In this document: positions 25,740 to 34,263 of the stretch, piece after piece
How the letters are laid out: each line of letters begins with the position of its first letter
Position numbering within the stretch: the first letter of the stretch is position 1
Assembly (NCBI RefSeq): GCF_003478335.1
Contig: NZ_QUFB01000007.1
Span: forward strand, 24,941-88,940
Direction: 5' to 3'
From: Clostridium sp. AM49-4BH
GTDB lineage: Bacteria; Bacillota; Clostridia; Lachnospirales; Lachnospiraceae
Length of the DNA: 64,000 nucleotides
Notes under the pieces: generated by a model
What the model was told of the DNA's origin: nothing
Database searches by the model: none
The model's input: the letters and a program-made list of their open reading frames with translations, nothing else
Program-made: the position numbers and the translations under genes

Positions 25740-26507
25740 ATGCCAGTGTGGTGTGCTTATTTGATTTTATACATATGTGTATTTTTGTTTGGAATAGTGA
25801 TAGGTAGCTTTTTGAATGTATGCATCTATCGTTATCCGAAGAATGAAAGCTTGTTAAAAGGCTCTCATTGTATGGAATGTGGATATCACCTGCGCTGGTA
25901 TGATCTGATCCCATTATTCAGTTTCCTAATACTAAGGGGCAGATGCAGGAAGTGCCATGCGAAGTTATCGCTTCAGTATCCCCTCGTGGAAGGAATGAAT
26001 GGAGCATTATATGTGATCGTTTTCTTGGCGAACGGTTTCAACGTTATGAGCGTGATATATTGTCTCCTGACATCCGCCCTAATAGTATTAAGTATCATTG
26101 ATTTTAGACAATACATTATCCCGGACAAGGTGAACATAGTGATTCTTGTGTTGGGCATTATTGCTACGGTTGTAGATCGACCACAGTGGAAAGAGCATGT
26201 GATCGGTTTCTTTTCGGTCAGTGTTATCCTACTGATTATTTATTTGGTGACGGTAGGGCGTGGCATTGGCGGTGGCGATGTAAAGCTGATGGCGGTTGCA
26301 GGACTGGTGATCGGCTGGAAAGCATGTATTGTTGCGTTTATTGTAGGATGTATTGCAGGATCGATCATTCATGTGATACGAATGAAAGTTAGTGGTGCGA
26401 ATCATCGCTTAGCGTTAGGACCTTATCTTTCAATGGGAATATGGTTTGCAATGTTATTTAGTGAACCGATAATAGAGTGGTACTTGAGATTGTGTGGACT
26501 GGCATAG
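25740..26507 (+). CDS. pilD: prepilin peptidase PilD
   Basis: 255 residues, about seven to eight transmembrane helices. The N-terminal cytosolic domain has the two CxxC pairs (CMEC and CRKC, about 41-44 and 63-66) needed for N-methylation. Catalytic aspartates are in the IDFRQYIIPD and GGGDVKLM segments. It cleaves and methylates the prepilins encoded around it. Confidence 0.92.
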   Translation: MPVWCAYLILYICVFLFGIVIGSFLNVCIYRYPKNESLLKGSHCMECGYHLRWYDLIPLFSFLILRGRCRKCHAKLSLQYPLVEGMNGALYVIVFLANGFNVMSVIYCLLTSALIVLSIIDFRQYIIPDKVNIVILVLGIIATVVDRPQWKEHVIGFFSVSVILLIIYLVTVGRGIGGGDVKLMAVAGLVIGWKACIVAFIVGCIAGSIIHVIRMKVSGANHRLALGPYLSMGIWFAMLFSEPIIEWYLRLCGLA

Positions 26508-26541
26508 GACACACATATCTTTGTTGTTATGGGCTTTTTGA

Positions 26542-26621
26542 CCAAGATTAAGCAATGGAAAATCTTGGTTTCATTGTCACAGAGTGCTTGACGCATTGTC
26601 AAACATTGTGTGATATGAAAC
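26542..26621 (+). promoter_or_regulatory. tandem RNA hairpins between pilD and pilM
   Basis: First hairpin: CCAAGATT (26542-26549) with AATCTTGG (26561-26568). Second, larger: GTTTCA (26568-26573) with TGAAAC (26616-26621), TCACA (26577-26581) with TGTGA (26609-26613), and TTGAC (26588-26592) with GTCAA (26598-26602). No long T run follows, so attenuation or mRNA processing is more likely than full termination. Confidence 0.55.
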
Positions 26622-26693
26622 TGGTTTCTATTGTATTTCGTACAGAAGCTATGGATCAAATTATGATGAAAAAGACAGGGAGGAACAAGATAG

Positions 26694-28397
26694 ATGGCAA
26701 AGAAAGTATTGAGTATTGAGATAGGACAACAGGTAACCAAGGCGGTTGTCATTGATTTCCTGAAGAAGAACCCTCATGTGTACAATGCCTTTTCCTTTGA
26801 TACGCCGGAAGGTGTTATGGAAGACGGTTATGTCAAGGATAAGGATCGTATGGCACAGCTTCTTCGTGAACAGATGAAGGACAATGGTGTCAAAGAAAAA
26901 GAGGTTGTGTTCTCTATCGCATCTAGCAAGATCGCGAGTCGTGAGGTAACTGTTCCGTACGTTCCGGAGAAGAACTTAGACAATCTGATCAACGCGACAG
27001 CGCAGGATTACTTCCCAGTTAACATGGATGAGTACACATTGGCTTACAACGTGTTAGAGACAGTTAAGGAAAAGGATAAAAAGAGCTTGAAGCTGTTGCT
27101 TCTTGCTGCGCCGGATTCTTTGATCCAGAATTATTATAGTCTGGCAGATCTGATGGGCGTTCGTGTGGAATCCATTGACTATTATGGAAACGGTTCCATG
27201 CAGGTGCTGCAGAAACATATTGGATCCGGATATAGCGTGTGTGTGCAGATTGGTTCCTTAAATACTATGGTAAGTGTATTGAAAGAGAATCAGCAGATCA
27301 TGCAGAGAACGATTCCATATGGTACGAATACAATTATAGAGACGATGTTAGCACATCCGGCATTGGAGTGCCGCGATGAGACGGACGCAATGGAAATGCT
27401 CTGTCGTGAAAATGTTGTGTATTCCACATTGGATTATGAGGATGAGACAGTACGAGGAACAAGAATTTCCGAGGATCAGTGGAAACGCTCCGGCCAAAGC
27501 CGTGAGGCAAGAAAAGCAGTTACCGATGCGGTTGGCGGTATTTTATTAAGTGTTATTCGAGTGGTTGATTATTTTGGCTCTCGTTATCCGGACTGCCAGC
27601 TCGGTTATATTTATATCACAGGTATGGGTGTTAAGATCCGCGGTTTGGATACTTTGTTTGAGCGTGAGATGGACCTTCCGGTTCGTAAGCTGGAGAAATT
27701 AACAAACATTACATTCTCTAGAGGATTTGCAAGAAGCTTGCAGGATCAGACGGAGTATATCGCAGCGATCGGTGCAGCGATTGAGCCGGTAGGATTTTCC
27801 TTAAAGGAACTGAAAAACAAGCAGGGCCGTGCGGCAAGCATGAGAACGGTCAAGATCATTTTGGCAGGCAGTGTGGTTGTTGCAGTTGCACTCGTTGCAG
27901 TCGGTTGGTTCCGACTTGTTGGAGCGAACAAGGAGAATGAGAATCTCAAAATGGAGAAGCAGTCACTGCAGAGCATTAATCAGGTATATACGGCGAACGA
28001 ACAGGCGACTAAGAAGTTTGAAGATGCGGCCGCGCTGCATGTGGCGACATCGACGAAGAATCAAAATTTGGTAGCATTGATCGAGCAGTTACAGAAGAAG
28101 CTGCCAAAGCAGATGCAGGTATCTACATTACAGTCGACAGAAGATAAAGTGACACTGACGATCACAACAAAAACAAAAATTTCGGTTGCGAAAATGTTGG
28201 TGGAATTTGAAGGAATTGATCTCTTGACGAATGTGAATGTTGCTTCTATTACTGGCGAAGATAATGACGGAAAAGTAGGTAAATACACATTCTCGGTAAC
28301 AGCAGATTATACACAGTTACCAACGAAAGAAGAGAAGGATGTTTCACTGGATGAAGCAGATACAACGACAACAGATACAACACAGACGGCACAGTAA
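26694..28397 (+). CDS. pilM: type IV pilus assembly fusion protein PilM-PilN
   Basis: 567 residues. Residues 1-350 are PilM, an actin-like cytoplasmic protein (VLSIEIGQQVTKAVVI phosphate loop, CVQIGSLNTMVSV, IYITGMGVKIRGL). A transmembrane helix (about 386-406) and an extracytoplasmic coiled coil and domain with the character of PilN (NLVALIEQLQKKLP, then a ferredoxin-like domain to about 545) follow. In diderms PilM and PilN are separate and PilM binds the PilN N terminus; here they are one chain. It links the cytoplasmic motor to PilO and the pilus. Confidence 0.82.
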   Translation: MAKKVLSIEIGQQVTKAVVIDFLKKNPHVYNAFSFDTPEGVMEDGYVKDKDRMAQLLREQMKDNGVKEKEVVFSIASSKIASREVTVPYVPEKNLDNLINATAQDYFPVNMDEYTLAYNVLETVKEKDKKSLKLLLLAAPDSLIQNYYSLADLMGVRVESIDYYGNGSMQVLQKHIGSGYSVCVQIGSLNTMVSVLKENQQIMQRTIPYGTNTIIETMLAHPALECRDETDAMEMLCRENVVYSTLDYEDETVRGTRISEDQWKRSGQSREARKAVTDAVGGILLSVIRVVDYFGSRYPDCQLGYIYITGMGVKIRGLDTLFEREMDLPVRKLEKLTNITFSRGFARSLQDQTEYIAAIGAAIEPVGFSLKELKNKQGRAASMRTVKIILAGSVVVAVALVAVGWFRLVGANKENENLKMEKQSLQSINQVYTANEQATKKFEDAAALHVATSTKNQNLVALIEQLQKKLPKQMQVSTLQSTEDKVTLTITTKTKISVAKMLVEFEGIDLLTNVNVASITGEDNDGKVGKYTFSVTADYTQLPTKEEKDVSLDEADTTTTDTTQTAQ

Positions 28398-28413
28398 CAG
28401 GAGGTGACACAGA

Positions 28414-29262
28414 ATGGCTACACAGAACACAAAGACGAAGACGACATTAGCAGATAAAGATAAGAAAGTATTGATGATCCTTGGTGCACTGGTGATTTTA
28501 GCGTTGGCATGGTTCTTAGGTTATCAGAAGTTTAATGAGCAGCGCGAGACAGTAGCGACAGAGAATGATCAGTTGGCGATGGAAGTGTCACAGCTTCGTG
28601 CAAAAGTATCCAAGAAAGCACAGGTAGAGGCTGATACGGAGAAGAAGAATGCCCGTACCGAGCAGGTGCTTCTTGCATATCCGTCAGAGCTTCGTACGCA
28701 GGATGCGATCAATCGCTTTGACCAGTTAGAGAAGAAAGTGAAGGGTCTTACGATCACAACGGAGAACTTTACAATGAATCAGATCTTCTTCCAGGATGGC
28801 GCAGCATTAGAGCAAGTTGTTGCACAGAATGCAGACGACGATGCTCAGTCGAAAGATGCGAATAGTGGCAATTCGACAGCTAGTGGCAATTCGACAGCTA
28901 GTGGTAATAATGCACAGAATAGTACGAATAATACGGCTAACGCAGCAACGAATGAGGCTGCTGCTGCAGACAATGCACAGAATGCACAGTCAACCGACAC
29001 CGGTAATTATACCGGATACCGTTCGGATGTAGGCATTACATTTGCTACGGATTATAAATCGTTGAAGAGCGTGTTGAACTTTATCAACAACTATTCAGAG
29101 CGAATGAATGTTTCGAATGTTAATATTTCATCCGATGAAGGATCTAAGGCATTACAGTGTACAATGACCGTGCAGATGTTCTCAGTTGGAGGACAGGCGA
29201 AAGAGTATAAGGATCTGACATTATCCGGTGTACCACTTCGCAAAGACAATATTTTTCAGTAA
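28414..29262 (+). CDS. pilO: type IV pilus assembly protein PilO-like
   Basis: 282 residues. A short cytoplasmic N terminus, one transmembrane helix (about 20-38), a coiled coil (about 40-75) and a PilO-like globular region form the backbone. A low-complexity Asn/Ser/Ala-rich insert (about 140-200) splits the region. The insert includes an exact tandem 18-bp DNA repeat (28864-28899) coding for SGNSTA twice. It starts 16 bases after pilMN and would partner its PilN part. Confidence 0.75.
   Translation: MATQNTKTKTTLADKDKKVLMILGALVILALAWFLGYQKFNEQRETVATENDQLAMEVSQLRAKVSKKAQVEADTEKKNARTEQVLLAYPSELRTQDAINRFDQLEKKVKGLTITTENFTMNQIFFQDGAALEQVVAQNADDDAQSKDANSGNSTASGNSTASGNNAQNSTNNTANAATNEAAAADNAQNAQSTDTGNYTGYRSDVGITFATDYKSLKSVLNFINNYSERMNVSNVNISSDEGSKALQCTMTVQMFSVGGQAKEYKDLTLSGVPLRKDNIFQ
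28864..28899 (+). repeat. 18-bp exact tandem repeat inside pilO
   Basis: AGTGGCAATTCGACAGCT is repeated twice back to back, keeping the frame, in the low-complexity part of the PilO-like protein. Confidence 0.85.
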
Positions 29263-29337
29263 ATAGGTTACGCTCGGGTTTGGATGACGAATCCGGGCGT
29301 ATTGGAGTAATAGTGAGACGGTAGGGGAGAAATTAGT

Positions 29338-30588
29338 ATGATCAAAAAATTATGGAAAGAGAATAAGGGTTTTACGTTGATCGAGATTGTAATAACGACG
29401 GTCGTACTTGCTACTATTTCGATCCCGTTATTGGCGTATTTCTCAGAGTCTATGCGGCACAGTGCAAGGACCAAGCAGCAGCAGAACGCTGTTGTTGCAG
29501 CACAGGATGCTGTCGAGGAGTTAAAGAACGCTTCATTTAGTCTCGATAACGATAAGGTGGCAGACCCATCTGCGGCACCAAAGGCAAGCTGGACAGTAGC
29601 ATCTCCATTGCCATCGGCGCCGGCGGCATATGATATGTACAAGAACTATACTGTTAATGGCAGTAGTTATAATGTGGTTGCACATGTCACCCCAAAGAAG
29701 TCAGTAAATAATGTTTATAATGGTTCAAATGGTCTGTATGATCGCAACCTATCGTATAGTAAGGCGATCATTCCATCGATGGATTCCAACAAAGACTTGA
29801 TCTCAACAGAGACAGCACAGTATCTGTCCGATGCTAAGTTATATTACGGTGGTTTGTACTCTACATATTGTAAGGATCATAAGAATACGATTGTGAAGGA
29901 TACAACGAAAGTCAATACAACGACGATCGGAAATCATTTGAAGCGTAAGATCGTTGTAGGTATTAAGCCGGGTGCATCGACCGGTAAGATCATTGCGACA
30001 GTTACATATGAGTATAGCTATGTGAAGGATGCTTCGGATGAATATCCGGATGCAATTCTTACGGCACATCCGGATCCTTACAAAGTAGATATCGCAAAGC
30101 AGTCGATCGATGCGGATAAGTTTGAGAATATTTTTATATTCTACAAGCCGGATACGAAAAACGATGAGGTAGAGATTAAGGGCTCAACGCTTGCATCGAC
30201 ATTGGGTGTGGCTAATATGAAGTTATATCTGGTGGCAGAGAATAGTGTAGCCAATTCGTTGGCAACGCCGGGAGACCGCAGCGACCCGGACATCATCGTC
30301 CGTGATATGACATATTCAATGAAAGTATCAACAGATACGAATCTGACAGGTACAGTCACAAAAGCTTACACAAACTTATGTGCAACTGGTCATGATGAGA
30401 TTGCCTCGAGTGGTAATGTGTCTACGGTGATGCAAAAAGATGGTTCGGGTAATTATACGTTGATCACGACAGAGGATAGTAACCGACTGGTCGACATTAC
30501 AGTATCGGTTTACAAGGATAAGGGAGGGTCTTATCCATTTGATGAGTCAGATAAATTGGCCTCAGTAGATGGCAATAAGGTTCAGTAA
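29338..30588 (+). CDS. minor pilin with class III signal (PilV/GspI-like)
   Basis: 416 residues. The prepilin signal is NKG then FTLIEIVITTVVLATI, with Glu +5 present and cleavage expected after Gly11. It is followed by the usual helix and an AQDAVEELKNASF segment typical of minor pseudopilins. A large extracellular domain of unknown fold follows. It lies in a run of four minor pilin genes, which probably form the pilus tip or priming complex. Confidence 0.8.
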   Translation: MIKKLWKENKGFTLIEIVITTVVLATISIPLLAYFSESMRHSARTKQQQNAVVAAQDAVEELKNASFSLDNDKVADPSAAPKASWTVASPLPSAPAAYDMYKNYTVNGSSYNVVAHVTPKKSVNNVYNGSNGLYDRNLSYSKAIIPSMDSNKDLISTETAQYLSDAKLYYGGLYSTYCKDHKNTIVKDTTKVNTTTIGNHLKRKIVVGIKPGASTGKIIATVTYEYSYVKDASDEYPDAILTAHPDPYKVDIAKQSIDADKFENIFIFYKPDTKNDEVEIKGSTLASTLGVANMKLYLVAENSVANSLATPGDRSDPDIIVRDMTYSMKVSTDTNLTGTVTKAYTNLCATGHDEIASSGNVSTVMQKDGSGNYTLITTEDSNRLVDITVSVYKDKGGSYPFDESDKLASVDGNKVQ

Positions 30589-30613
30589 ATAGAAGGGAAA
30601 GGATGGAGAGCGT

Positions 30614-32959
30614 ATGAATAAGTTCAGAAAGGATGAGAGAGGATCATCGTTAGTTATGACCATCATAGCAGCGACGTTCATTTCCCTGTTGGCAGTAGCG
30701 GTTATTTCGATGACGGTAACCAATATTAAGCTGAAACAGGCGCAGAAGAAATCTCAGACCAATTTTTATAATGCAGACTCCATCGTAGATGCGATCAAAG
30801 CGGGTGTGGAGAATGTATCAGATACGGCAGCCAGAGATGCATATGAAAGTGTATATGCAGCGTATGGTGCTGTGCGTTCCGGTTCAACGGATTCGTTGAC
30901 CGGAAAGTATTCCACGAAATACTTCAATGCAGTAATCACGGCATTGTCTGAGGGAGACTGCGATATTACCACAGGCACGACAAATATGAAATATCATGAT
31001 TCCGTCATCAGAGGCTTCTTGACAGAGGCACAGTCCAAATACAGTGGCGGTAATTTTGTTGATGGATATAAGAGTCACGTCAATGGTAAAGGCGATATGG
31101 AGTATGACAGTAGCGACAATAGCTTATTACTGAAGGATTTGACGGTTATAAAGACAGAGGGAGACTATCAGACAACGATTACGACAGATATTCGTGTGAA
31201 CCTGCCGGAGATGAAGGCCGGTACACATTCTGAGTATTTGAATTATGCGTTGATCGCAGATAACAAAGTAAAGATCAATGGTGGCTCCAGCGCGGCAACG
31301 ATTGATGGTGACGTTTATTCCGGAACGGTTCGCAGAGATCTTCCGGGAGCCAGCCCGGAACCAAATGTAGAAGCGGATCCGGAGGCAGGATTTGTCGTAG
31401 ATAATGGCGCAACATTGAATATAAATGCTGAGAACATTATATCTCGCGGAGATATTTTGGTTCGAGGCAGATCTTATATGCGGATTAACGGTTTGAACGG
31501 CTTGGATGCCCATGTCTGGGTTGAAAATATTCAGACAAAGGCCTCTTCCACAGGAACAGCCGGTAATGTATTAAGGATCAATGCAGAAACAAATGTTTCG
31601 GATGATTTGGAGATTTGGGGAAATAATGACAATGTCACTTTTAAGAATTCTTATTGTGGTTACAACTACAACAAGGATTATAGTGCAGCGAATATTGGTA
31701 AAACATCCGATAATGCACAGTTTAGTTCTGCGATGGTGATCAATGGAAAAAATGTTACATTAGATATACAAAGTTTATCAAAGCTGATCTTATCCGGTAA
31801 GACATTTATTTCTAAGAAGGGAAATAAAAATGAGAGTCTTGACGGTGCAGGTCCATCTTATGCAGCAAGCAAGGATATACGTACAGGAGAGGCATTGACT
31901 GTAAAGAGTAGTCAGGTTGCCTATTATGTACCGAGCGACTATTGGAAAAAGGTTGGATCTTCCGGTCCGACATTCCCAAATGGTATTGTATTTACACCGA
32001 TAGAGGGATCTGCAGATGAATATGAATTTGATGTAGAGGGATACAATGAGTTCGTTGGTGGCAATAAATTTGATGTGAGAGATTATATAGATTCTGCTAT
32101 GCCGCTTGTATATTACTATCGTCATGATACGGATGTGAAGGCAGACGCCTTGACTTATTTCTATTTGAATGTGAAAGAAGAGAAACTGACGTCCTTCTAT
32201 CAGACATATGCAAAGTGCAGTCCGGATTATGCGATCCTTAAGGATGTCAATGCAAAGTATATGTCATCGACAGGAATAAAGTTTAACGGTGGTGCCGGAG
32301 TATTTTGTGCGACCGGTAATATATTGTATCGTGATGGTGCATCCGGTCAGGAGAAGATCGAGATCGGTGATGAGTCACCGGGCGCTGAGGGTGCAGTAGT
32401 TCGCAGCTATGCAGCAGAGAAAAGTAAAGAATATATGTCATTGCAGATGTCGCTGACATCCGATTATGATTTATCCTTAAAGTCTCCACAGTATCGTTTG
32501 TCAGATAATTACAGCGATGTATATACGAAGAAGGGTATCACAAATACTTCATCGGATAAGACAAATTTATTTGCAGTACTTCTCGACGAAGGTAAGATTG
32601 CTGATTATGAGAGCAAGAGTTCATCAAATCCAAAGCTTCCGTCGAATAGTATTATCGTTGTGAAGAAGGGCGATTATACTTGGAACGGCTCTGAGGAAGG
32701 TGGAATCATTGTTGCAACCGGTAATGTTAAGTTGGAGAAAAACTTCAAGGGACTGATCATTGCTGGTGGAGACATTGAATTTAGCGGTGCTACTAAGGTT
32801 ATAGCGGATTCCGACCGTCTTGAAAAGATTTTTGATAACGACACAATTATTTACAATATGTTTAGTAAGTATTTCCGTAAGACGATCGCATCATCTATTG
32901 CCAAAGATGATAGCAGCGGAGATAACGGTATTTGCTATGAGAACTGGAAGAAGAATTAA
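30614..32959 (+). CDS. large PilX/GspK-like minor pilin without Glu5
   Basis: 781 residues, very long for a minor pilin. The N terminus DERGSSLVMTIIAATFISLL has the prepilin form, but Met stands at the +5 position where Glu is usual. GspK-type tip pseudopilins also lack Glu5. The mature part looks like a long repetitive beta structure (many short strands with Asn/Gly turns between about 210 and 420). It is probably a tip subunit. RBS GGAAAGGATGG-like. Confidence 0.7.
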   Translation: MNKFRKDERGSSLVMTIIAATFISLLAVAVISMTVTNIKLKQAQKKSQTNFYNADSIVDAIKAGVENVSDTAARDAYESVYAAYGAVRSGSTDSLTGKYSTKYFNAVITALSEGDCDITTGTTNMKYHDSVIRGFLTEAQSKYSGGNFVDGYKSHVNGKGDMEYDSSDNSLLLKDLTVIKTEGDYQTTITTDIRVNLPEMKAGTHSEYLNYALIADNKVKINGGSSAATIDGDVYSGTVRRDLPGASPEPNVEADPEAGFVVDNGATLNINAENIISRGDILVRGRSYMRINGLNGLDAHVWVENIQTKASSTGTAGNVLRINAETNVSDDLEIWGNNDNVTFKNSYCGYNYNKDYSAANIGKTSDNAQFSSAMVINGKNVTLDIQSLSKLILSGKTFISKKGNKNESLDGAGPSYAASKDIRTGEALTVKSSQVAYYVPSDYWKKVGSSGPTFPNGIVFTPIEGSADEYEFDVEGYNEFVGGNKFDVRDYIDSAMPLVYYYRHDTDVKADALTYFYLNVKEEKLTSFYQTYAKCSPDYAILKDVNAKYMSSTGIKFNGGAGVFCATGNILYRDGASGQEKIEIGDESPGAEGAVVRSYAAEKSKEYMSLQMSLTSDYDLSLKSPQYRLSDNYSDVYTKKGITNTSSDKTNLFAVLLDEGKIADYESKSSSNPKLPSNSIIVVKKGDYTWNGSEEGGIIVATGNVKLEKNFKGLIIAGGDIEFSGATKVIADSDRLEKIFDNDTIIYNMFSKYFRKTIASSIAKDDSSGDNGICYENWKKN

Positions 32960-32976
32960 AATAGGAGGTGATGGAG

Positions 32977-33543
32977 ATGCAAAGAGGTAGCAGAGATGAG
33001 AGAGGTTTCACGATGGTGGAAATGATCATCACGATTGCAATTATGGCGATTCTGGCGGGGATTATCGGAGGTGCATATTCGATCATCAAGTCTGGAAATG
33101 CATCAAAATCGACATCCAGATTTTTGGGAAGGTTGGATACCACGCAGGTAGAAAACATGACCAAGAAGGGAACCACCTATTTGTATTTATTTAAGGACAG
33201 CGATGGGGTACAGACATTGATGTACAATGATGGTACAGACACAGGACTTAACTCTCAGAGTGATGTGATCGCTCATAAGGCGGATGGAGTTGTAACAGAT
33301 ATTGCCGGTTCCGGTGTGGATTTTACAGCGACATCAGGTAGCAATTCTGTGAATAGTAAAGATACATCGGATTTGGTAATTAAGATTTCTTTTGATAAGG
33401 CGAGCGGAGCATTCAAATGCTGTAAAAAGGCAGATGATGCTGCAGGAAGCACTTTTTATAAAGAAATTTCATTTAAGGGACGCGGTACTACTTCCTATGG
33501 AGTAAAGCTTGTAAAAGATACCGGCAAACATATGCAGGGATAG
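32977..33543 (+). CDS. minor pilin (GspH/FimT-like)
   Basis: 188 residues from the ATG at 32977, chosen because AGGAGG (32963-32968) is eight bases upstream; in-frame GTG 32968 and ATG 32971 overlap or abut that site. Prepilin signal DERG then FTMVEMIITIAIMAILAG with Glu +5. The small extracellular domain is unassigned. Confidence 0.8.
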   Translation: MQRGSRDERGFTMVEMIITIAIMAILAGIIGGAYSIIKSGNASKSTSRFLGRLDTTQVENMTKKGTTYLYLFKDSDGVQTLMYNDGTDTGLNSQSDVIAHKADGVVTDIAGSGVDFTATSGSNSVNSKDTSDLVIKISFDKASGAFKCCKKADDAAGSTFYKEISFKGRGTTSYGVKLVKDTGKHMQG

Positions 33544-33555
33544 GAAGGGGGATGA

Positions 33556-34149
33556 ATGATGCGACGCAAAGATGAAAATGGTTTTACATTAGTAGAACTT
33601 GTAATATCAATGGGAATGTTTTCTATTGTAATGCTTGCGATCATGTTTTTTCTGACCGCAGGAACAAAAAGTTACGGACATTCCAAAAGTGAGTTGAATC
33701 TGCAGATGGAATCGCAGATGTTACTCAATCAGATACGTGATATCACGTATTCATCCAATTATGCCAAATATGACAGCACACATAAGGCGTTGATCTTATA
33801 TGATGTGGATAAGGTCCCGGCACCGACACCATCTGCAGGAGCAACTGCAGCACCGGTGGCAACAGCAGCACCGGCACCGACGAAGACAGCAAAGGTGACG
33901 ATAGTATATTTGGTTGATGATAAGCTGTATTTACGCAAGGATCTAGATCCTACAGCGGTGGATGCTGCGTCACTGACAACAACCTGTGTTGCTATGGATG
34001 ATTTCCTTTTTAGCAGATATATGCAGGACTTTAAGGCGACTATTAAGAAGAATGATGTGCAGCTTACGATGAAGATGAAAAATGGTAAGAGCAAGTACGA
34101 GTTGAATGAAGGAATTACAATTCGTAATGGCTGGATCACATATCCGTGA
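33556..34149 (+). CDS. minor pilin (PilW/GspJ-like)
   Basis: 197 residues with prepilin signal ENG then FTLVELVISMGMFSIVMLAI and Glu +5. The middle has a Pro/Ala/Thr-rich linker (about 92-115, APTPSAGATAAPVATAAPAP). Starts 12 bases after the previous minor pilin gene. Confidence 0.8.
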   Translation: MMRRKDENGFTLVELVISMGMFSIVMLAIMFFLTAGTKSYGHSKSELNLQMESQMLLNQIRDITYSSNYAKYDSTHKALILYDVDKVPAPTPSAGATAAPVATAAPAPTKTAKVTIVYLVDDKLYLRKDLDPTAVDAASLTTTCVAMDDFLFSRYMQDFKATIKKNDVQLTMKMKNGKSKYELNEGITIRNGWITYP

Positions 34150-34263
34150 TCATAGTATGACAGCATTGTAGAGACTTATGATATTGTCCTTTCGTTAGAA
34201 GGGGCAATAGACAGATGGATGATACATAGTATAAAGGTAGATAGGTAGAATGGAGGGCTTACT

